From: Synaphobranchus kaupii
Taxonomy: Eukaryota > Chordata > Actinopteri > Anguilliformes > Synaphobranchidae
DNA: 64,000 bases
Reading direction: 5' to 3'
NCBI GenBank assembly: GCA_029718625.1
Contig: CM056376.1
Coordinates: 79,235,386-79,299,385, forward strand
Under the pieces are notes generated by a model. It did not search any database. It worked only from the letters and a program-made list of their open reading frames with translations, and was not told the DNA's origin. Both the position numbers and the translations under genes were made by a program. Below are positions 1 through 54,590 of the stretch, one piece after another; the stretch's first letter is position 1, and the number at the start of each line of letters is the position of its first letter.

Positions 1-225
1 ACTTTCAGCTGTCAGTCGTGACCAAGCCATATGAATTCCATATTTGGAGCCTTAAATTAGGACTATAGTTGGACTTTTTGGTGAACTGTGTTCAAGAAAA
101 GTACAAGAAAGAGTTCATATAAATGTTATGTGATTTCATTTAATAATTATTATTAAAATAATTTTCATCTACAATTTTTAAAATTATTATTTATTATTAT
201 TTAAAAAATAGTGGATTAAAATTTC

Positions 226-422
226 CACATGTGAAAAGAAAATAAGTAACTTGAAGTCATGTGAAATTTGCGTATTTACAGGTTAATTACATACGTTCAA
301 CTTTTTTCACATGAACTACAATTCTTACATGCAAAAACAAGACATTTTTTGCTATTTTTCACATGTGGAAAAACCAAAATGAAAAATACGTGTCCAAAAA
401 CTACATGTGATTTTCACATGTG
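226..422. repeat. Cluster of CACATGTG palindromes, probable MITE remnant
   Basis: The 8-base palindrome CACATGTG occurs at 226-233, 360-367 and 415-422, usually flanked by runs of T or A (TTTTCACATGTG). Related CACATGA and ACATGTGA copies lie between. The pattern resembles degraded inverted repeats of a small DNA transposon more than a host enhancer, but no target duplication was found. Confidence 0.35.
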
Positions 423-3397
423 ATTTTTTGTAACGGATGCATCCTCACACATTACCCAATCCACCATCTCTTCCAGAACATCATATAGCTACCATAAGAA
501 ATTAAAATATCTAGTGAATAATGAGATGCAGTCTATTAATAAATACCCCTCAGAAATATAGTAATATTATTCAGACATTATAAATCTAACTCTGCAATGC
601 ATGCTCTTGCCTTTCTCTAACTGAGAGTTAATGCTGATTGTTTGTGGTATGCATTATTGCTCCCAGATACATGTGTGTTTAGCTGTGTATCAGGAACGGG
701 TTTCAAAAGTAGTCATCATACACAGTGAAATTATTATATAATAAGGATGTTCTCACGGAGCTGTAAAAGGATGAGTTGTTTTGGTTAAGTTATGAATAAT
801 AATATGAATAATATTATTTATATATAATGAAAAGGCACAAAATGTCCTCTTTTCTTCCTTATCCATGCAATGCATGTGGAGAGAAAGACGATGGCAGAGA
901 TTCAAGGTGTAGCAGGGTCCTGGCTCCTGTCTCTTGAGGGAGACTCGCCGCATCGGTAGAACCAGCCCACATGCCACAAATGGCGGGGCGAGCAGCTGGG
1001 TGACCCTGAGGATCGCCAGCCTGCCGCCATTTTCAGCACTGCTGCCAAGCGCTCTGGAGAAACTGAGCCAACAGTCGCCCTGACCACAGCAAAGCCTGGC
1101 ATCGGGTGCTCACCAGCGATGTGCGAAACGGTTCGACCCCTGTGTAATCCCATTACGACTGTGGGCACTATGCTAATGGGCGGCATCTGCTTATTGCACA
1201 TATACGGTAGCAGTTCTTGTGGCTGGTCCTTGGTCAGCGTCTCACGAGGTTGATTTTGGCTGTTCTCAGTCTGTCACTGCTGTCAGCTGAAACGTTCTGC
1301 AGTTCTGAGTTGAGCTGTAACATTCCGCTATCCTGACTTTTCATGAAGGCCTATCGTAGACTTTTCACATCGTCAGTGTTGTACCGAGAATTTATTTGAG
1401 CAGTGATATTCATGTCCTTTGATTTTTAAATTCTTGATTTGCAACCATACAATCAATCCACTTTGCATTCTTTCAAGATCATGTTGCACTCAGATACATT
1501 TTTTAATGGGATAATAATGGCTATGCTGCCTTTTTCACTGACTGCCTGCTATGGGTTACATTGTGCTTTCTTCTGTGCTTTATGTATTATTAATATTTAT
1601 TTATTTATTTATTCATTCATTCATTTATTTTCTAATGCACTTTCAGTGAAGACAGAATAGAACAAAAATGAAAGAACAAATGCAAGAAAAATAAATAAAA
1701 ATAAACAGCTTGAGATTTTTCTTTCAATGGACAAGGTGCAGTCATTCATGTGATGACAAACTGCGACACCAATTATATGGAGTCAATCTCTTAACAGCTT
1801 ACCTGCCCTGTACCTTAGCTTCCTGTTAATAAATAGGATCTACCATTAGTGCATCCAGTAGGAAACCTGCAGGCATAACGTGTGGGTCACGACACTACCT
1901 TGCACCGAGACACAGCCTCACACATAATGCATAAACCCATCTCTGTGTTTGTGTCTGCCAGTCATGTCTGTGCATTACCAGAGTGGAGTCAGCCAACATC
2001 TGTCCCCTGGATCCCAAAGCCATTATGTCCTGCAAAAGAAGTGGGTGGGAGTCGGGAGAGGGGTTTTGGATGGGGTGGGGTTTGATGCTTTTCATTTAAC
2101 TACAGGTGTTCGGAGGTGGCTTTGATTGGCTTTGGGGATCAGGCAAGTAATGGGCCAGCCCACATGGGGGAGGAGGTGTTATGGTGTAGTCAGTGCTCAG
2201 CGAATACATGGCATGTGCACGAAACTGGGCAGTCTAGTAGGTTAGCTGTGGTCCTCGCTTTGCTCCAAAAAACAGGCGGGTCAAGGTGAGCACTTGAGGT
2301 GAGTCTAGCTGGGACGTTGGTTTCCATTGATTATTAATTGATTGTGATGCCTAGCAGATGTTGGTCATTCAAATGGACAGCTTGTAGGACTTGTGGGAAA
2401 GTTTTCCCATTGTTAATCAAGATGAGTGTTCTGGGTAAAAGTCTTGATTAAGACCCGTCAGTAGGGTGATTGTTGGTGGTCGTGTGTGTAGTTGTGAGAG
2501 CATAAGGGTTAGAAAATTAGGCTGGATTACATCCTTGTCAAATTAGTCTGAAGCCCACTTTTCTTTTTTAAGCCAACTCATTACAGTATGCTGATGTATC
2601 TTGTATTACTAAGTAAGTCTGAACTACACTTTTTGCAGAGCATTCCCTGCTGATACGCTGCAAAAATGGGTGGAATTGATTTAACTTTACATATAGGTCC
2701 TCTATGAATACCCATATTTTTATTTCATTATTTTTTAAAAAATAAAATAATTATATTTGGGATGATAGGCTATTTAGTGGATTTATGCCATCTTGGTCCC
2801 TGCCTCTCGGAAAAATCCTGCTGAGCTACAACATATGCACTGAATAATGTATTTGCAGCATATTAATATACTAAATTAAACATGCTTAGTGTCCATAGAA
2901 AGTGAGAAATGTTGGGGAAAAGGTCTGATCCATAAGCCCACAGAAGCTAGAGGTACAAATATGCCAGTTTAAAATTGTGTGGGAGTGAATTTAATTAGTG
3001 AGAAGAAAGTTAGGAAGGAAGGTGTGATCTCTATTTTCCTGGATCAGCAAGGTGCAATACACACTCCTGTGAAAACAGAGATGTGAATCAAAGCCAACAG
3101 CAGTGCAAAGGGCTTATGAACGAGTGGTTTATGCCATTTTGTTTTTAAATTCAAAGCCGTGCTTATGCCATTGTAGGGGGATCAATGCATAGATTGTGCT
3201 TACAGAGTGCATTGGTGTGCTTTGAATTTTGCAGGAGGGGGATTTTCAATGTTGGAACTGTGCTTTATGTTTCTGTCAGGGAGGCGTCTGCTACCTACAT
3301 TACATAAACAATTAATACACATCTGCATATATTGATGATATATCAAATGTAAGTGGTAACTTGGTCTTGGGTAAGGGAATTTGTGCAGAACATCTCT

Positions 3398-3486
3398 ATA
3401 TATATATATATATATATGTATCTCTCTGTCTGTTTAAAAGATAAATACATAAATGCATGCATTATTAATAATAATAATAATAATAC
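3398..3486. repeat. TA and AAT microsatellites
   Basis: A run of TA dinucleotides (about 3398-3417) is followed 50 bases later by a run of AAT trinucleotides (about 3467-3485), in intron DNA. Confidence 0.8.
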
Positions 3487-3842
3487 TACAGAGTATCAGT
3501 AAGCATATCACCCTTTCTTTGTTAAACACAGAGCTATCAGGTCCTAAGCTGTAACACAAGTATTGATTTTCAAGCTCAAAGTATTGATTTTATCAAGCCG
3601 TACAGAAATTATGTGGTGATTGCATGGATTGCTCATGTGTTTCTGAAAGGCCCAAGGGACTGTCAGTCCCGTCATGTATGATTCAGTCAGTGGAGCCACA
3701 GCACGATGAAATATTCAGCTCTCATGGTGTTCATTCCGCTGACTGTATCGCAACACTACGAGATGCAAAAAGGCCAGTACTGACAGCACAGTTTTCTGGA
3801 GGTTACCTGGCCAAGTGCCTGCTATTTATCATGTACTACATA

Positions 3843-4386
3843 CACTGCCTGGCCAAAAAAAAAGTCACACACTCTTGTATTTCGTTGGACCGCCTTTCGC
3901 TTTGATTACGGCGCCCATTCGTCGTGGCATTGTTTCAACAACCTTATGCAATGTCACAACATTTATTTCTGTCCAAAGTTGCATTCATTTTTGGCCGAGA
4001 TCTTGTATTGATGACAAGAGAGTCGAACCACTCCATAAAGTCTTCTCCAGCACATCCCAAAGACTTTCAATGGGGATAAGGTCAGGACTCTGGTGGCCAA
4101 TTCATGTGTGAAAATGATTCCTCATGCTCCCTGAACCACTCTTTCACAATTTGAGCCTGATGAATCTTGCCATTGTCGTCCTGGAATATGTCCATTGATG
4201 GGATAACCTGGTCATTCAGTACATTCAGGTACTCAGCTGACTTCATTTTATTGCTGCATAACGTTGCTGAGCCTATACCTGACCAATTGAAGCAACCCCA
4301 GATCATAACACTGCCTCCAGAGGCTTGTACAGTGGGCACTATGCATGACGTGTGCAACGGCGACTTTTTTTTTTGGCCAGGCAGTG
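3843..4386 (-). mobile_element. Tc1/mariner-like transposon, internally deleted, broken transposase
   Basis: Terminal inverted repeats CACTGCCTGGCCAAAAAAAA (left) and its complement ending GGCCAGGCAGTG (right) are flanked on both sides by TA (3841-3842 and 4387-4388), the Tc1/mariner target duplication. On the minus strand 4082-4357 encodes a Tc1-type transposase segment with MIWGCF and QDDN...H, the region of the second catalytic Asp. Further on, PIESLWD (4054-4077), around the third catalytic Glu, is in another frame. The N-terminal DNA-binding half is missing and the frame is broken, so this copy is not autonomous. At 544 bp it is about one third of a full Tc1 element. Confidence 0.85.
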
Positions 4387-5576
4387 TATTTCATTAGAGC
4401 TTGAAATTAAATTTAAGGTCTGAGGGGGAAGTCAATAAACATTTGAAAGTAAATCCCAGGGAAGTGTTTAGTTGAACATACCCACTGCATGCTAATTGAT
4501 CTGCCATTGCGAGGCAAATTGTGGTATGTGAAAATGTTTTGTACATTCACCCAACTGCCATATGTTGGTTTTACTGTATGTACTATGTACTGGCTTTGAA
4601 CACCTTTGCCACAATAGTGGCTTTGATCTTTGTGCCATTTGTTGCAAAATCTTTGTTATCAGATATAGTCGGCTGCACCAGTGTACACTTAAGGAAGCCA
4701 TATATAGACATAATTTTGTTTTTAATGATAATTCAGAATGGTTCACAGACCGCTTCCATTTCTCATTATGGCGTGGTCTCCAAATTTCAGTTTGAGTGAG
4801 TGACAGGTTCGACTGCCTGGGAGTTAATGATTCAGTTTGAAACATAAAATTAAAATAAAAAGTGATCCTTACCTGGTGAATAAATTGCAGTTGTGGTGCA
4901 CACTCAATGAATTGCCATTTTCAATATGTAATTCCATTTCAGTACTGTTTTAATTACTTAACATTACAGGATCATGCAGTCAGTGCTCACAACTCCTATT
5001 GGGAGAAAATTGACTAGTTTAATAGCTCTTACTAAAGGAAGAAATAACACCACAAAAAGGCCCTGAGAAAAGACTGGGGAATACAGCAAATAACAATAAA
5101 CTCTTTTGATGCATAAAGTATTAGTTTTTTTCCAATTTTCTCTCGGTCACGGTTTTTTAACCATGATCGGGATTTAATTATGTTTGCCTTAAATCTAATG
5201 AGACTACCAGGGGCAAGAAGGGTCAGAAATGTATGTGACCGCACTACTGAAAACGAAACACTTTTGGAAAGTTAATGTGTTTCGTACGTACCCAAAGTTA
5301 AGCAAAGAGCATTGGATGGTGTGGGGAAATTGTGATGGCAGACCGGAGAGGGGGAGATACACTTCTTTATCATTAGAAATGAAGAAAAAGTTATCTTTCA
5401 TCGCCTTGACTGTCCATGTAGTGGATTTCTGCGGGTGCTCATCTGTGATGACTGTGCCTCTCCAAAAATTCCACTCCGAAATAAATCCAATTATTGACCA
5501 ACTTCTTATTTTGTGGCGGCCGTGCTGATATTGTGGTGGTGCACCAAAGATGAGTCAATGTAGGGGAAACAATGAG

Positions 5577-5594
5577 CTAGCTAGCTAGCTAGCC
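5577..5594. repeat. AGCT tetranucleotide run
   Basis: Four to five head-to-tail copies of AGCT/TAGC, self-complementary, in the upstream intron. Similar GCTAGCTA clusters recur at 33583-33592 and about 57475-57535. Confidence 0.7.
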
Positions 5595-6667
5595 AAAAAT
5601 GTTTACGTTAGTTAGCAGAAGTTCACCTTCACCTAAACAGCAACTACCCTCTGACTAGCTAACGTAATGAATGGAAAATGTGAAGCCCCCATGGATGACG
5701 AAACCCCTAAGTGGACAACTGGAAAACACTGGGCCACAAAAAATGAATAGGACATCCGAAGATGAATGTCTGAATTTACTGCATTAAGTAACGTTAGCCT
5801 ATCAAATGCATACATGTTTAACTTACATGTTGTTCCTCAATATTTTTAAGATTTGAGTTTTCCTTAGATTCAGTGTAGTCTTTTCAGTTAACAAGCAATC
5901 TCTATTGACGTGGAGACATAAATTTTATGATTTTTTAAAATTTGCCTCCAAAAATATGCGTCAGCTATCACTGAAAAGAATGCTAATACAATTTTAAAAT
6001 ACTATTGTAATTGCCAGATATCAATTCATGTTAGGACAACACTGCACCGTTTTAAATGTCAAATTTAAATGTTTCTTAGATGTCATACCTTGCGGCTCAA
6101 AAAAAAAAGAAAATTCTGTAATGTTGTTGCACTCTTTCTGCCCAAAATCAATTGGTTCCAGCTCACTTTGTGTTTTAATGCAGAGCAACTTCTGCTCTTA
6201 ATTATTTATGTAGTCGAATCATTTATGTGAGCTGCATTTCTTTACATTGAATTTTTGTTCAACTCATGAATGACAGCTGAAGTCTGTTCTTGTGTCCCTG
6301 TACAGCATGCTTACTGTTGTCTAATGAGCAGCTTTGGTGTATATACTGATTCGCTGATCAAGCCAAGGTACAGTAATTAGTGGGAAAACCTGCATACCAA
6401 GGTCCTCTGGGTTTCCCATCCCTGTTTTAATGTGTACATTATTTACCGGCGCACCACCAGAGAATTTTCCAGCTTTGAATCACTGCCTGCGATTGGAATC
6501 CTGCCTACACAATATCAAGATTTGTCAGAAGCAAAAATTATCCACGGCTCTGTTTTATTGCAAAGTACATCCCAATTTAAGTTGGGCACAATCATGTCAC
6601 ATTTAAGTAAGTTATTTAGTCAGGCTCTTTTTTTATGACTGGTGTTACCACCAGTCTATAAAACTTT

Positions 6668-6821
6668 TTTTTCTGGTTTTCCCCCGGTTTCTCACAATTT
6701 GGTAGCCAATTGTACTCTAGTACGATTCAATTCCCCATGTAACAAGCAACCGCTGAGAATTTGCCGCTACACAACCCTGTCGGCAGGAAGGAAGACTTTT
6801 CCGCTGCGCCACCGTGGCGCT
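6668..6821 (-). mobile_element. Short SINE-type retroposon with 16-bp target-site duplication
   Basis: The 16-mer CAGTCTATAAAACTTT occurs at 6652-6667 and again at 6822-6837, bracketing about 150 bp. Read on the minus strand the insert begins GGTGGCGCAGCGG, which resembles the start of a tRNA-derived SINE, and ends in a short A-run (T-run on the + strand at 6664-6672). A long direct repeat plus an A-tail is the signature of LINE-mediated retroposition. The family was not identified. Confidence 0.7.
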
Positions 6822-8167
6822 CAGTCTATAAAACTTTACAAACCACAGTGATTGATTCAGTAAAAAAGTCACTCAATATTTTATGTGATAAAGAAAGGGG
6901 AAATACATCTGACCTGTAGCTAGGAGCTTCTCCAATGGAAAGGCAGCATGGACTGGACAGTTTGTAAGAATTTAGCTTTTCAATTATACATGTTGTCACA
7001 TTACATGTTCAAATCAATTTACTTCATGCACTGGACTTAAATGGCCTACTTCCCAGTATAAATTGCAAAACAACTGGGAAAAAAAGTTTCCTGAAGTTAT
7101 TTAAAATAAAAAAATAAGGTTATTCTGTTCTATTTAAAAAAATATATATGATGGACTGGAAAAATGACAGAATGAGCAACACTATTTTTAGAAACCAGGA
7201 TGAGAATGTTCAGATTCTCTTCAACCAAACAAATGTCATGTTTGAGATGTAATTGATCAATTTCTAGGAAGGTTGAGAGTAGATCTCATTAGAGACTATG
7301 AATCAGATTCTGCACTCTTAGCTTATGCCAAGCATGTCTGCGCACTTGAATTGTCTCAGCAAATACGTGGCATGAATACTGTGATACTTTACCAGACATC
7401 TAAGGGACATGTCTTTCTCTGAAATGTGTCTCTTTTGTATTCACAGAAATAACTTGTTTGTGTTTTGTGAATTGTTTTGTGCTTTTCAATTTTCAATTTC
7501 AATGTTGACATTAAATTTTCAACATTCTGTATCATGGAAACATTGCTAACAACAGTTCTTATCCATTTTTTCCTGTAAAATAAAAATTTAATAATTATAA
7601 TCACATCTGTTTCTTATCTCCGCACAACAAGTGCTTTTGTAATCTTCATCGTATATACTTTGTAAAGCCTGTTTGGTTACACATAAGGTTTGAGCAATCA
7701 AGCATTTCACATAGACAGCACACACCTTGGGAACCTTCATTTAATACTGATGGGTCCAGCTATTGAACAGTAAAAATCACATCCTTGAATTGTTATCACA
7801 GTACACAGTCCCCTACCATCTTTCATACTTGCTTGGCCTTTTAATAAATAGATGGGTTGATAATTGTAAACTACTTTTTCCGTTCATCTGCCTTTGACGG
7901 TGTCTTTACGGTTTGTACTTTGTCTTTATGGTTTGCATGTATCCTTCTTTACGCCAAAGCTCCCTGGCTTTTGTGCTTATTCTTCCATTATCCACACTGC
8001 TGGCATAGTCTCTGAAGCTGAGCAGTACACGGTCATACAGACAAACCAATCATTCCTCTAAGGAATGTGATGTGGTGAAGGTGATCAAATGCTTACTTGA
8101 TGTTAATTGAGAGTGAAAACACACAAAAATGTAGAGGCTATTTCTCTGTCTGTCTCTCTCGCTCTCA

Positions 8168-8210
8168 CTGTGTGTGTGTGCATGTGTGTCTGCGTGTGTA
8201 TTTGCATGTC
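8168..8210. repeat. TG-rich simple repeat
   Basis: Interrupted TG dinucleotides, part of a low-complexity TG/CT stretch in the intron. Confidence 0.7.
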
Positions 8211-9039
8211 ACCTTGGAAACGAGAAGTGCGTGTAAACATGTTTATGCCTGTGCGCGTGCACTTAGCTGCCAATGTCATTAGACTATAGATTGATTTGAG
8301 TGGACTGATTAGAAACAGTTGAAGACTGACTTGCAGAGCTGGAGTATTAGGACGCCTTTGGCCCCATGAATTAAACAGAAAAGTTGGAGAGTGACTAAAT
8401 AATTAAATTCCCCTTCGTGGTTGGTTTCCAGAGGTCCACTGCAAGGAAACATCAAACCCAACAGCACAAGCACTTCAGTGTCAATGAAAGGAAGGTTTTA
8501 AAAAAAAAATTCTTTAGCATTTAGGAAGTGGTGATTAGTTAGCATAATTCAGTTTGTTAGCCATGCAAAGGAAAATCAACCTCAGTTTCAGTCTGACTAA
8601 CAGAAATGTCACTTTGCACGTTATAAATAGCTGTAGCAGGTAGGGTTTCTCAGAATCTACTACACGTCCAGTGAAGAAAGCCTGATTTTAGGCACGAGAT
8701 GCTAGAACGTTCCACGCAGACGAGACGGAGCAGGAACTCCAGCAGTGATGATTTTTCGACTCAATTAAAAGGTGTAAACCATTCATTTAGAGTGGACGTA
8801 GCTTGGGTTTGATGTATGCACCGTCTCGGCACAGCACTGTAGGCTTCAGAGGACCGTTGTCCAAAGCATGGGCCGCTGTTTGAGCAGGGTGGTCTCTGGA
8901 ACTGTGTGGGTGTGAGAAGGGTGGGGGGTGAGGGAAGAGATAGGGTGTTGCCAGGGCGAGAACATGAGGACAAGGCGGGGTTTGTCACAGGAGGGAGTGG
9001 GCTCTCTAGGTGACTCCTAGTGCTTTTGGAAAAGCCTCT

Positions 9040-9300
9040 CACATCTTGCCCTCTCTCTCCTCTCCCCTTGCTTCTCTCTGCCTTTCTCGGCCCCTCTTTC
9101 CTTTCTCTCCCTTCGTGTTTCTCTTTGCCTGCTATTTTCCCTTTTTCTCTCTCTCTCCCTCCGCCTGTCTCGCTCTACCTCTCTCTCTCCGGATATTCAC
9201 GTACCGAGACACTGAACTCTCCCGCTCCCTCGCTCCGTCTCTCTTTGACTCACTCTCCATTTGTCTGTCCCTCTGCTGTTCCTCATAGTCTTTTTTTTTT
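9040..9300 (+). repeat. 260-bp pyrimidine-rich tract upstream of an exon acceptor
   Basis: The + strand is almost entirely C and T (CTCTCTC, CCTTTCTC blocks), ending in a T-run at about 9291-9300, 48 bases before the acceptor CCCGCAG of the exon at 9348. It is an unusually long extension of a polypyrimidine tract and could bind PTB-type splicing regulators. That role is inference from composition. Confidence 0.6.
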
Positions 9301-9347
9301 GTTACTGAACCGTAAGGTTGCAGTTAGAAAATTCCTCTCTCCCGCAG

Positions 9348-50880
<41,533 letters not shown>

Positions 50881-51257
50881 GTACGTTATACTCTTACACT
50901 ATTTGCCTCACTTAGCAGATGTCCTTATCTATGGTGGCTTATAGAACCGATTTGTCCTGCAACAGCCCTTCGCATAAACAGTCTTTTCAGACGATCACAC
51001 TTTTAACCCCTTCACGCAGATGCCAAATTTGGTAAATTCTCACCTATTTAGGGGGTGTTGTATTTACGGCTTTATAACTCCAGGTATGAGCATCACAGAA
51101 ACTTGGTAAATGGCTTAAATGAAACAAGACAGTTGTATCATTTACATTACTAACTGAGATTAGTTTATTTTCATAATTTAGGTCAAAATAAAGTGCCACC
51201 AATGTAAAGAAACATTTGAAAAAAATGCAAAAAACATTTTCTTTAGTTTGCAGTTAA

Positions 51258-54200
51258 CCTCTTCCTACCGAGGGCAAAATAGGCCAATTTTTGCCTGTTT
51301 TCACTAGTGACAAACAAAGGTGGTTATCTCAAAAACTATAAATGGTACAAATATGGTTCATGGCTTTTATTAAAGCAGACACCTGCAGTATTACGACTAA
51401 GCAGTGAGAACTCATAGAAATCCAGTTTTTGATACTTAACTACAACAATTTATGTACAGAAAATATAAAAAAACTAAAAAACGGGTACCTACATTCAAGT
51501 TTAATAATTTTTACCTGGGGAGCTACAAATGCTATGGAGGAAATGACTCCTCTATCTGATTCATCAATATGCTGCCTACCTCTGGTAACAATCTGGTGTC
51601 AATATCTCAAACCATTCAAATTTTACAGGGTTTTTTTCAGGTGAACCTTTTTCGTTATACAAATGGTGCCAAATGTGCCAAAAATGGCAATGTTCCAGAA
51701 AGGTCTCAATATGATTTATTTTTTAGGTTTTTACAATTAAATGAGATAATTTGTCAATATTGGCAATAAAAGTTCATTTTTAGACGTGTTCTTGGTGCTC
51801 TTCATATTACACAACTAACTACCCAAGGTTACAAAAAGCTGTCAAAACCCATGTAGCAGCACAGTGAATCTTGTGTATTTCACCAGAGCCCCATTAGCCA
51901 GAAATGAGTCCAGGAATGTGCAAACAGGTTTTCAAATGAATAATAGGAATAGTATGAAACTTCCCTACACATTACTGCTTGCCAGTCCTGTCCTTTATTC
52001 TGTTGCCACCTCCTATGACAGGGACGTTGGGGTTGGGTTTTAGGAGGCAAAACTTTATACATGACAAACATATATCAACTATATACAAGTGCACTAAGGT
52101 GTACTACTAAAAGTGCAGTGGATAAAAAATCAAAAGTCCACCAGTTTCCTAGATAAAAAATAAAAACACCCCTGCTGTAACAAATAAAAAGATCCTTGCC
52201 CTCTAATTGCTGAAGTTACCGTATTTACACAAAGAAAGTACAAAATGGCAGGGTCCAAAAAGCTAAAACAAAAAGAACTAAAAACAAAAAAAGGCAAAGG
52301 ATCAAAACATGGGGGTGGAGGGTGAGGAGAGATTTTTTAACCATTCATACAGAAGCCATTTAGACTACACACTCCCTCAGGAGAGCAATCTGCATCATTA
52401 CAAACCCCACTAACCCTGTCTATGGAATTGTCCACCATGTTGATATACCCATTAGTCCCCCTTATATAACAACAATCAACAATAATACTAATAAACAAGT
52501 ACTCCCTCATGTTATCATGTTCTCTCCCTCATACCATGCATAAATTGCCATTTTGTTTACCTGCACAGCCTTCTGTACTGCATACAGAACAATTTACTCA
52601 TGTGGAACAATGACTTTACTAAACACTTCCAGAAGCCATTTCACACTCAAAAAAATCGATTTAGTAGCTCATCTCAGACACAAATAGATAGCTAGCTGCT
52701 TGTTACCTGTAATTTTGCTTGCTAGCTTGCCACTGTAAAGGTAATACTATCTATATTAATTTAGCTGAGAGGGACCGATTTTATGCATAAGTATATAAGG
52801 TTAGTTAGCTTCACAGAAGAAACACAGGGATTCACGCATTGCAGCTAAATTGCACATTTCCTTCGATGCTTACACCAAATTTACCGTTTCCACAAACATC
52901 TGTGTTGTTGGCAACGCCACGTAACACGTGCGAGTTTGTCAACACAGACAATACACCCTTCAAGTTTACTTCATAAATTATTTATCATACCGTTGGAATG
53001 TGCAATTTGTAATATTAATTGTATGAAAAACAATAAAATACAGTTGACAATGTAATTACGAACCCGCATGGCATTGCGTGAATTCACACTGGTATATCGA
53101 AAAATTGGTAATACCACCAGCCCTAACGACGTTACCTGCCATGGCGAAATTCAATGCGTTTATAGCATAACACTGTTAGTATGATAAAACAACTTACATG
53201 TCAGCAACATCATCTCGGTCATCAGTGGATTCAGCGTCACTGAGACAGGATGAGTCTCCCTCGGCAAAAACATCTTCTGGCTTATCCAGTTCGTCTAGCA
53301 CTTGGTGCATGGATAAACGCCTCAAAAATCTCGACATAACTACACAAAAACTGTCTCAAAAATACTCTAAAGTAAAAAAATGTAACTGCGGGCCTTACCT
53401 AATTAATTGTGCTTTGCTAAACGGAATGTAGCGAGCTACGCTACAAGGTAAAAACACTGCGCCATCTTGGTTCGATAATTACGCGTGGGTTGGCACTTCC
53501 TTATACGCAGGGCAGGATTTCCTTTTTTTACGACGGCTATTGTGTTGAATGAGGGCTTGTTTCAAAGATAAGAGGCTATTGCCTGGAATATTTGACAGAC
53601 AGTTTTAAAACCCAATGGAAAGCAAATAATACTCAGAGTAGAGGCGGGTGGAAGACGGTTTTTCCCACTTCAGATAGGCCTATTGTGCTATCAGTCAAAG
53701 AAATACACCCAATTGACGACGGTTTTGCACAAATCTCTGCAAGCAAGTTCAAAACAACTCTGGCTAACATATACTAAGCCATGGGATTGGTACTCCAGAA
53801 ACTGGCTGAGTTTCACAACGCCAAAGTGAACACAGCCGAACGAGTCGTAATCAAGTGCAAAAAAGCACAAGTCGGTTTAAAATTGGAAAAAAATAATGTA
53901 CAGCCGTATGAAAGTTTTAAAGTATTTTTTCTTGAAGCCTAAAGGTATATTGATTTTTCAAACCAAAGTTTTGTGAAATACAATTAAGCAGAACAGTTTA
54001 CCAGCACATTGTTTATGGTGTGACATCAAGCTGCAATACATGTTTGAGAATTAGGTCAGAGTTTCCAACGTTATTTACGAAGTTTTATCCCGACGTTTTG
54101 GGCTTAAAAACCACTTTCCCAGAAGGAATGGATATATCTTAAGGATATTTAATCAAAATATTGAGGTGAGCAGTTTATTATATATTATTAAATTAATGAA

Positions 54201-54264
54201 ATGTATAATTTAATAATTTCCGTAACGCCCGCGTTACCGCTAGGGGGCGTTTGGTATTAAGAGG
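51258..54264 (-). mobile_element. piggyBac-like element, 3.0 kb, degenerate
   Basis: TTAA (51254-51257) CCTCTTCCTACC... and ...GGTATTAAGAGG TTAA (54265-54268) give inverted CCTCTT ends at TTAA. On the minus strand a frame starting at about 53337 encodes MSRFLRRLSMHQVLDELD and then an acidic run ending DDRDDVADM. This is like the acidic N-terminus of piggyBac transposases, and it ends at a donor-like GTAAGT. No catalytic DDD region was recognised, so the copy seems internally deleted or decayed. Confidence 0.7.
53195..53337 (-). pseudogene. Putative piggyBac-like transposase first exon
   Basis: A minus-strand frame of about 47 codons starts MSRFLRRLSMHQVLDELD and contains FAEGDSSCLSDAESTDD. 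It terminates at GACAT|GTAAGT, which could be a splice donor. Its position inside TTAA-flanked ends and its acidic composition support a transposase N-terminus. The family assignment is inference from composition and context. Confidence 0.4.
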
Positions 54265-54329
54265 TTAAATACTGGGAGCTACATACAGTGAGCACCATAA
54301 GTCATTGGACAGTGACACATTTTTTTGTT

Positions 54330-54590
54330 AGGATCTCTATGGGAATTGGGGGGTGGGACTAGATTTAACTGTAAATTATGCTGGAAAGGTATGGAATACA
54401 TGGTTGGTGAAATGGCTGTAAGTCATCAAGGGTCTGAGATCAAACCATCACTTTGCTGCCAGATATGCAGTAGATATGGATGGATCACTTTAAGGGTTGT
54501 TTCTCCTGACAGATTTATGGAAAAATAAGTCAGCAGAAGAAACCCTTCAAGTTACCCATCCATATCTACTGCATATCTGTACACACACCT
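54330..54590 (+). repeat. Dispersed repeat copy with hairpin end
   Basis: GGATCTCTATGGGAATTGGG, CATGGTTGGTGAAATGGCTG and GCCAGATATGCAGTAGAT repeat the order at 39380-39540. It then folds back: CAGATATGCAGTAGATATGG (54461-54480) pairs with CCATATCTACTGCATATCTG (54560-54579). It begins about 60 bp after the inner piggyBac-like element. Confidence 0.75.

Larger units (their letters stand above)
1..9347. other. Upstream intron (3' part) of the navigator gene
   Basis: No exon was recognised before 9348, and exon 1 of this list begins with a split codon, so this is read as intron. It is mostly AT-rich unique-looking DNA. It holds a cluster of CACATGTG palindromes (226-422), a GC-richer patch at 885-1205, TA and AAT microsatellites (3398-3486), a Tc1-like remnant (3843-4386), an AGCT run (5577-5594), a SINE insertion (6668-6821), a TG-rich stretch (8168-8210) and a pyrimidine-rich stretch (9040-9300) before the acceptor. 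An unrecognised alternative exon cannot be excluded. Confidence 0.6.
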
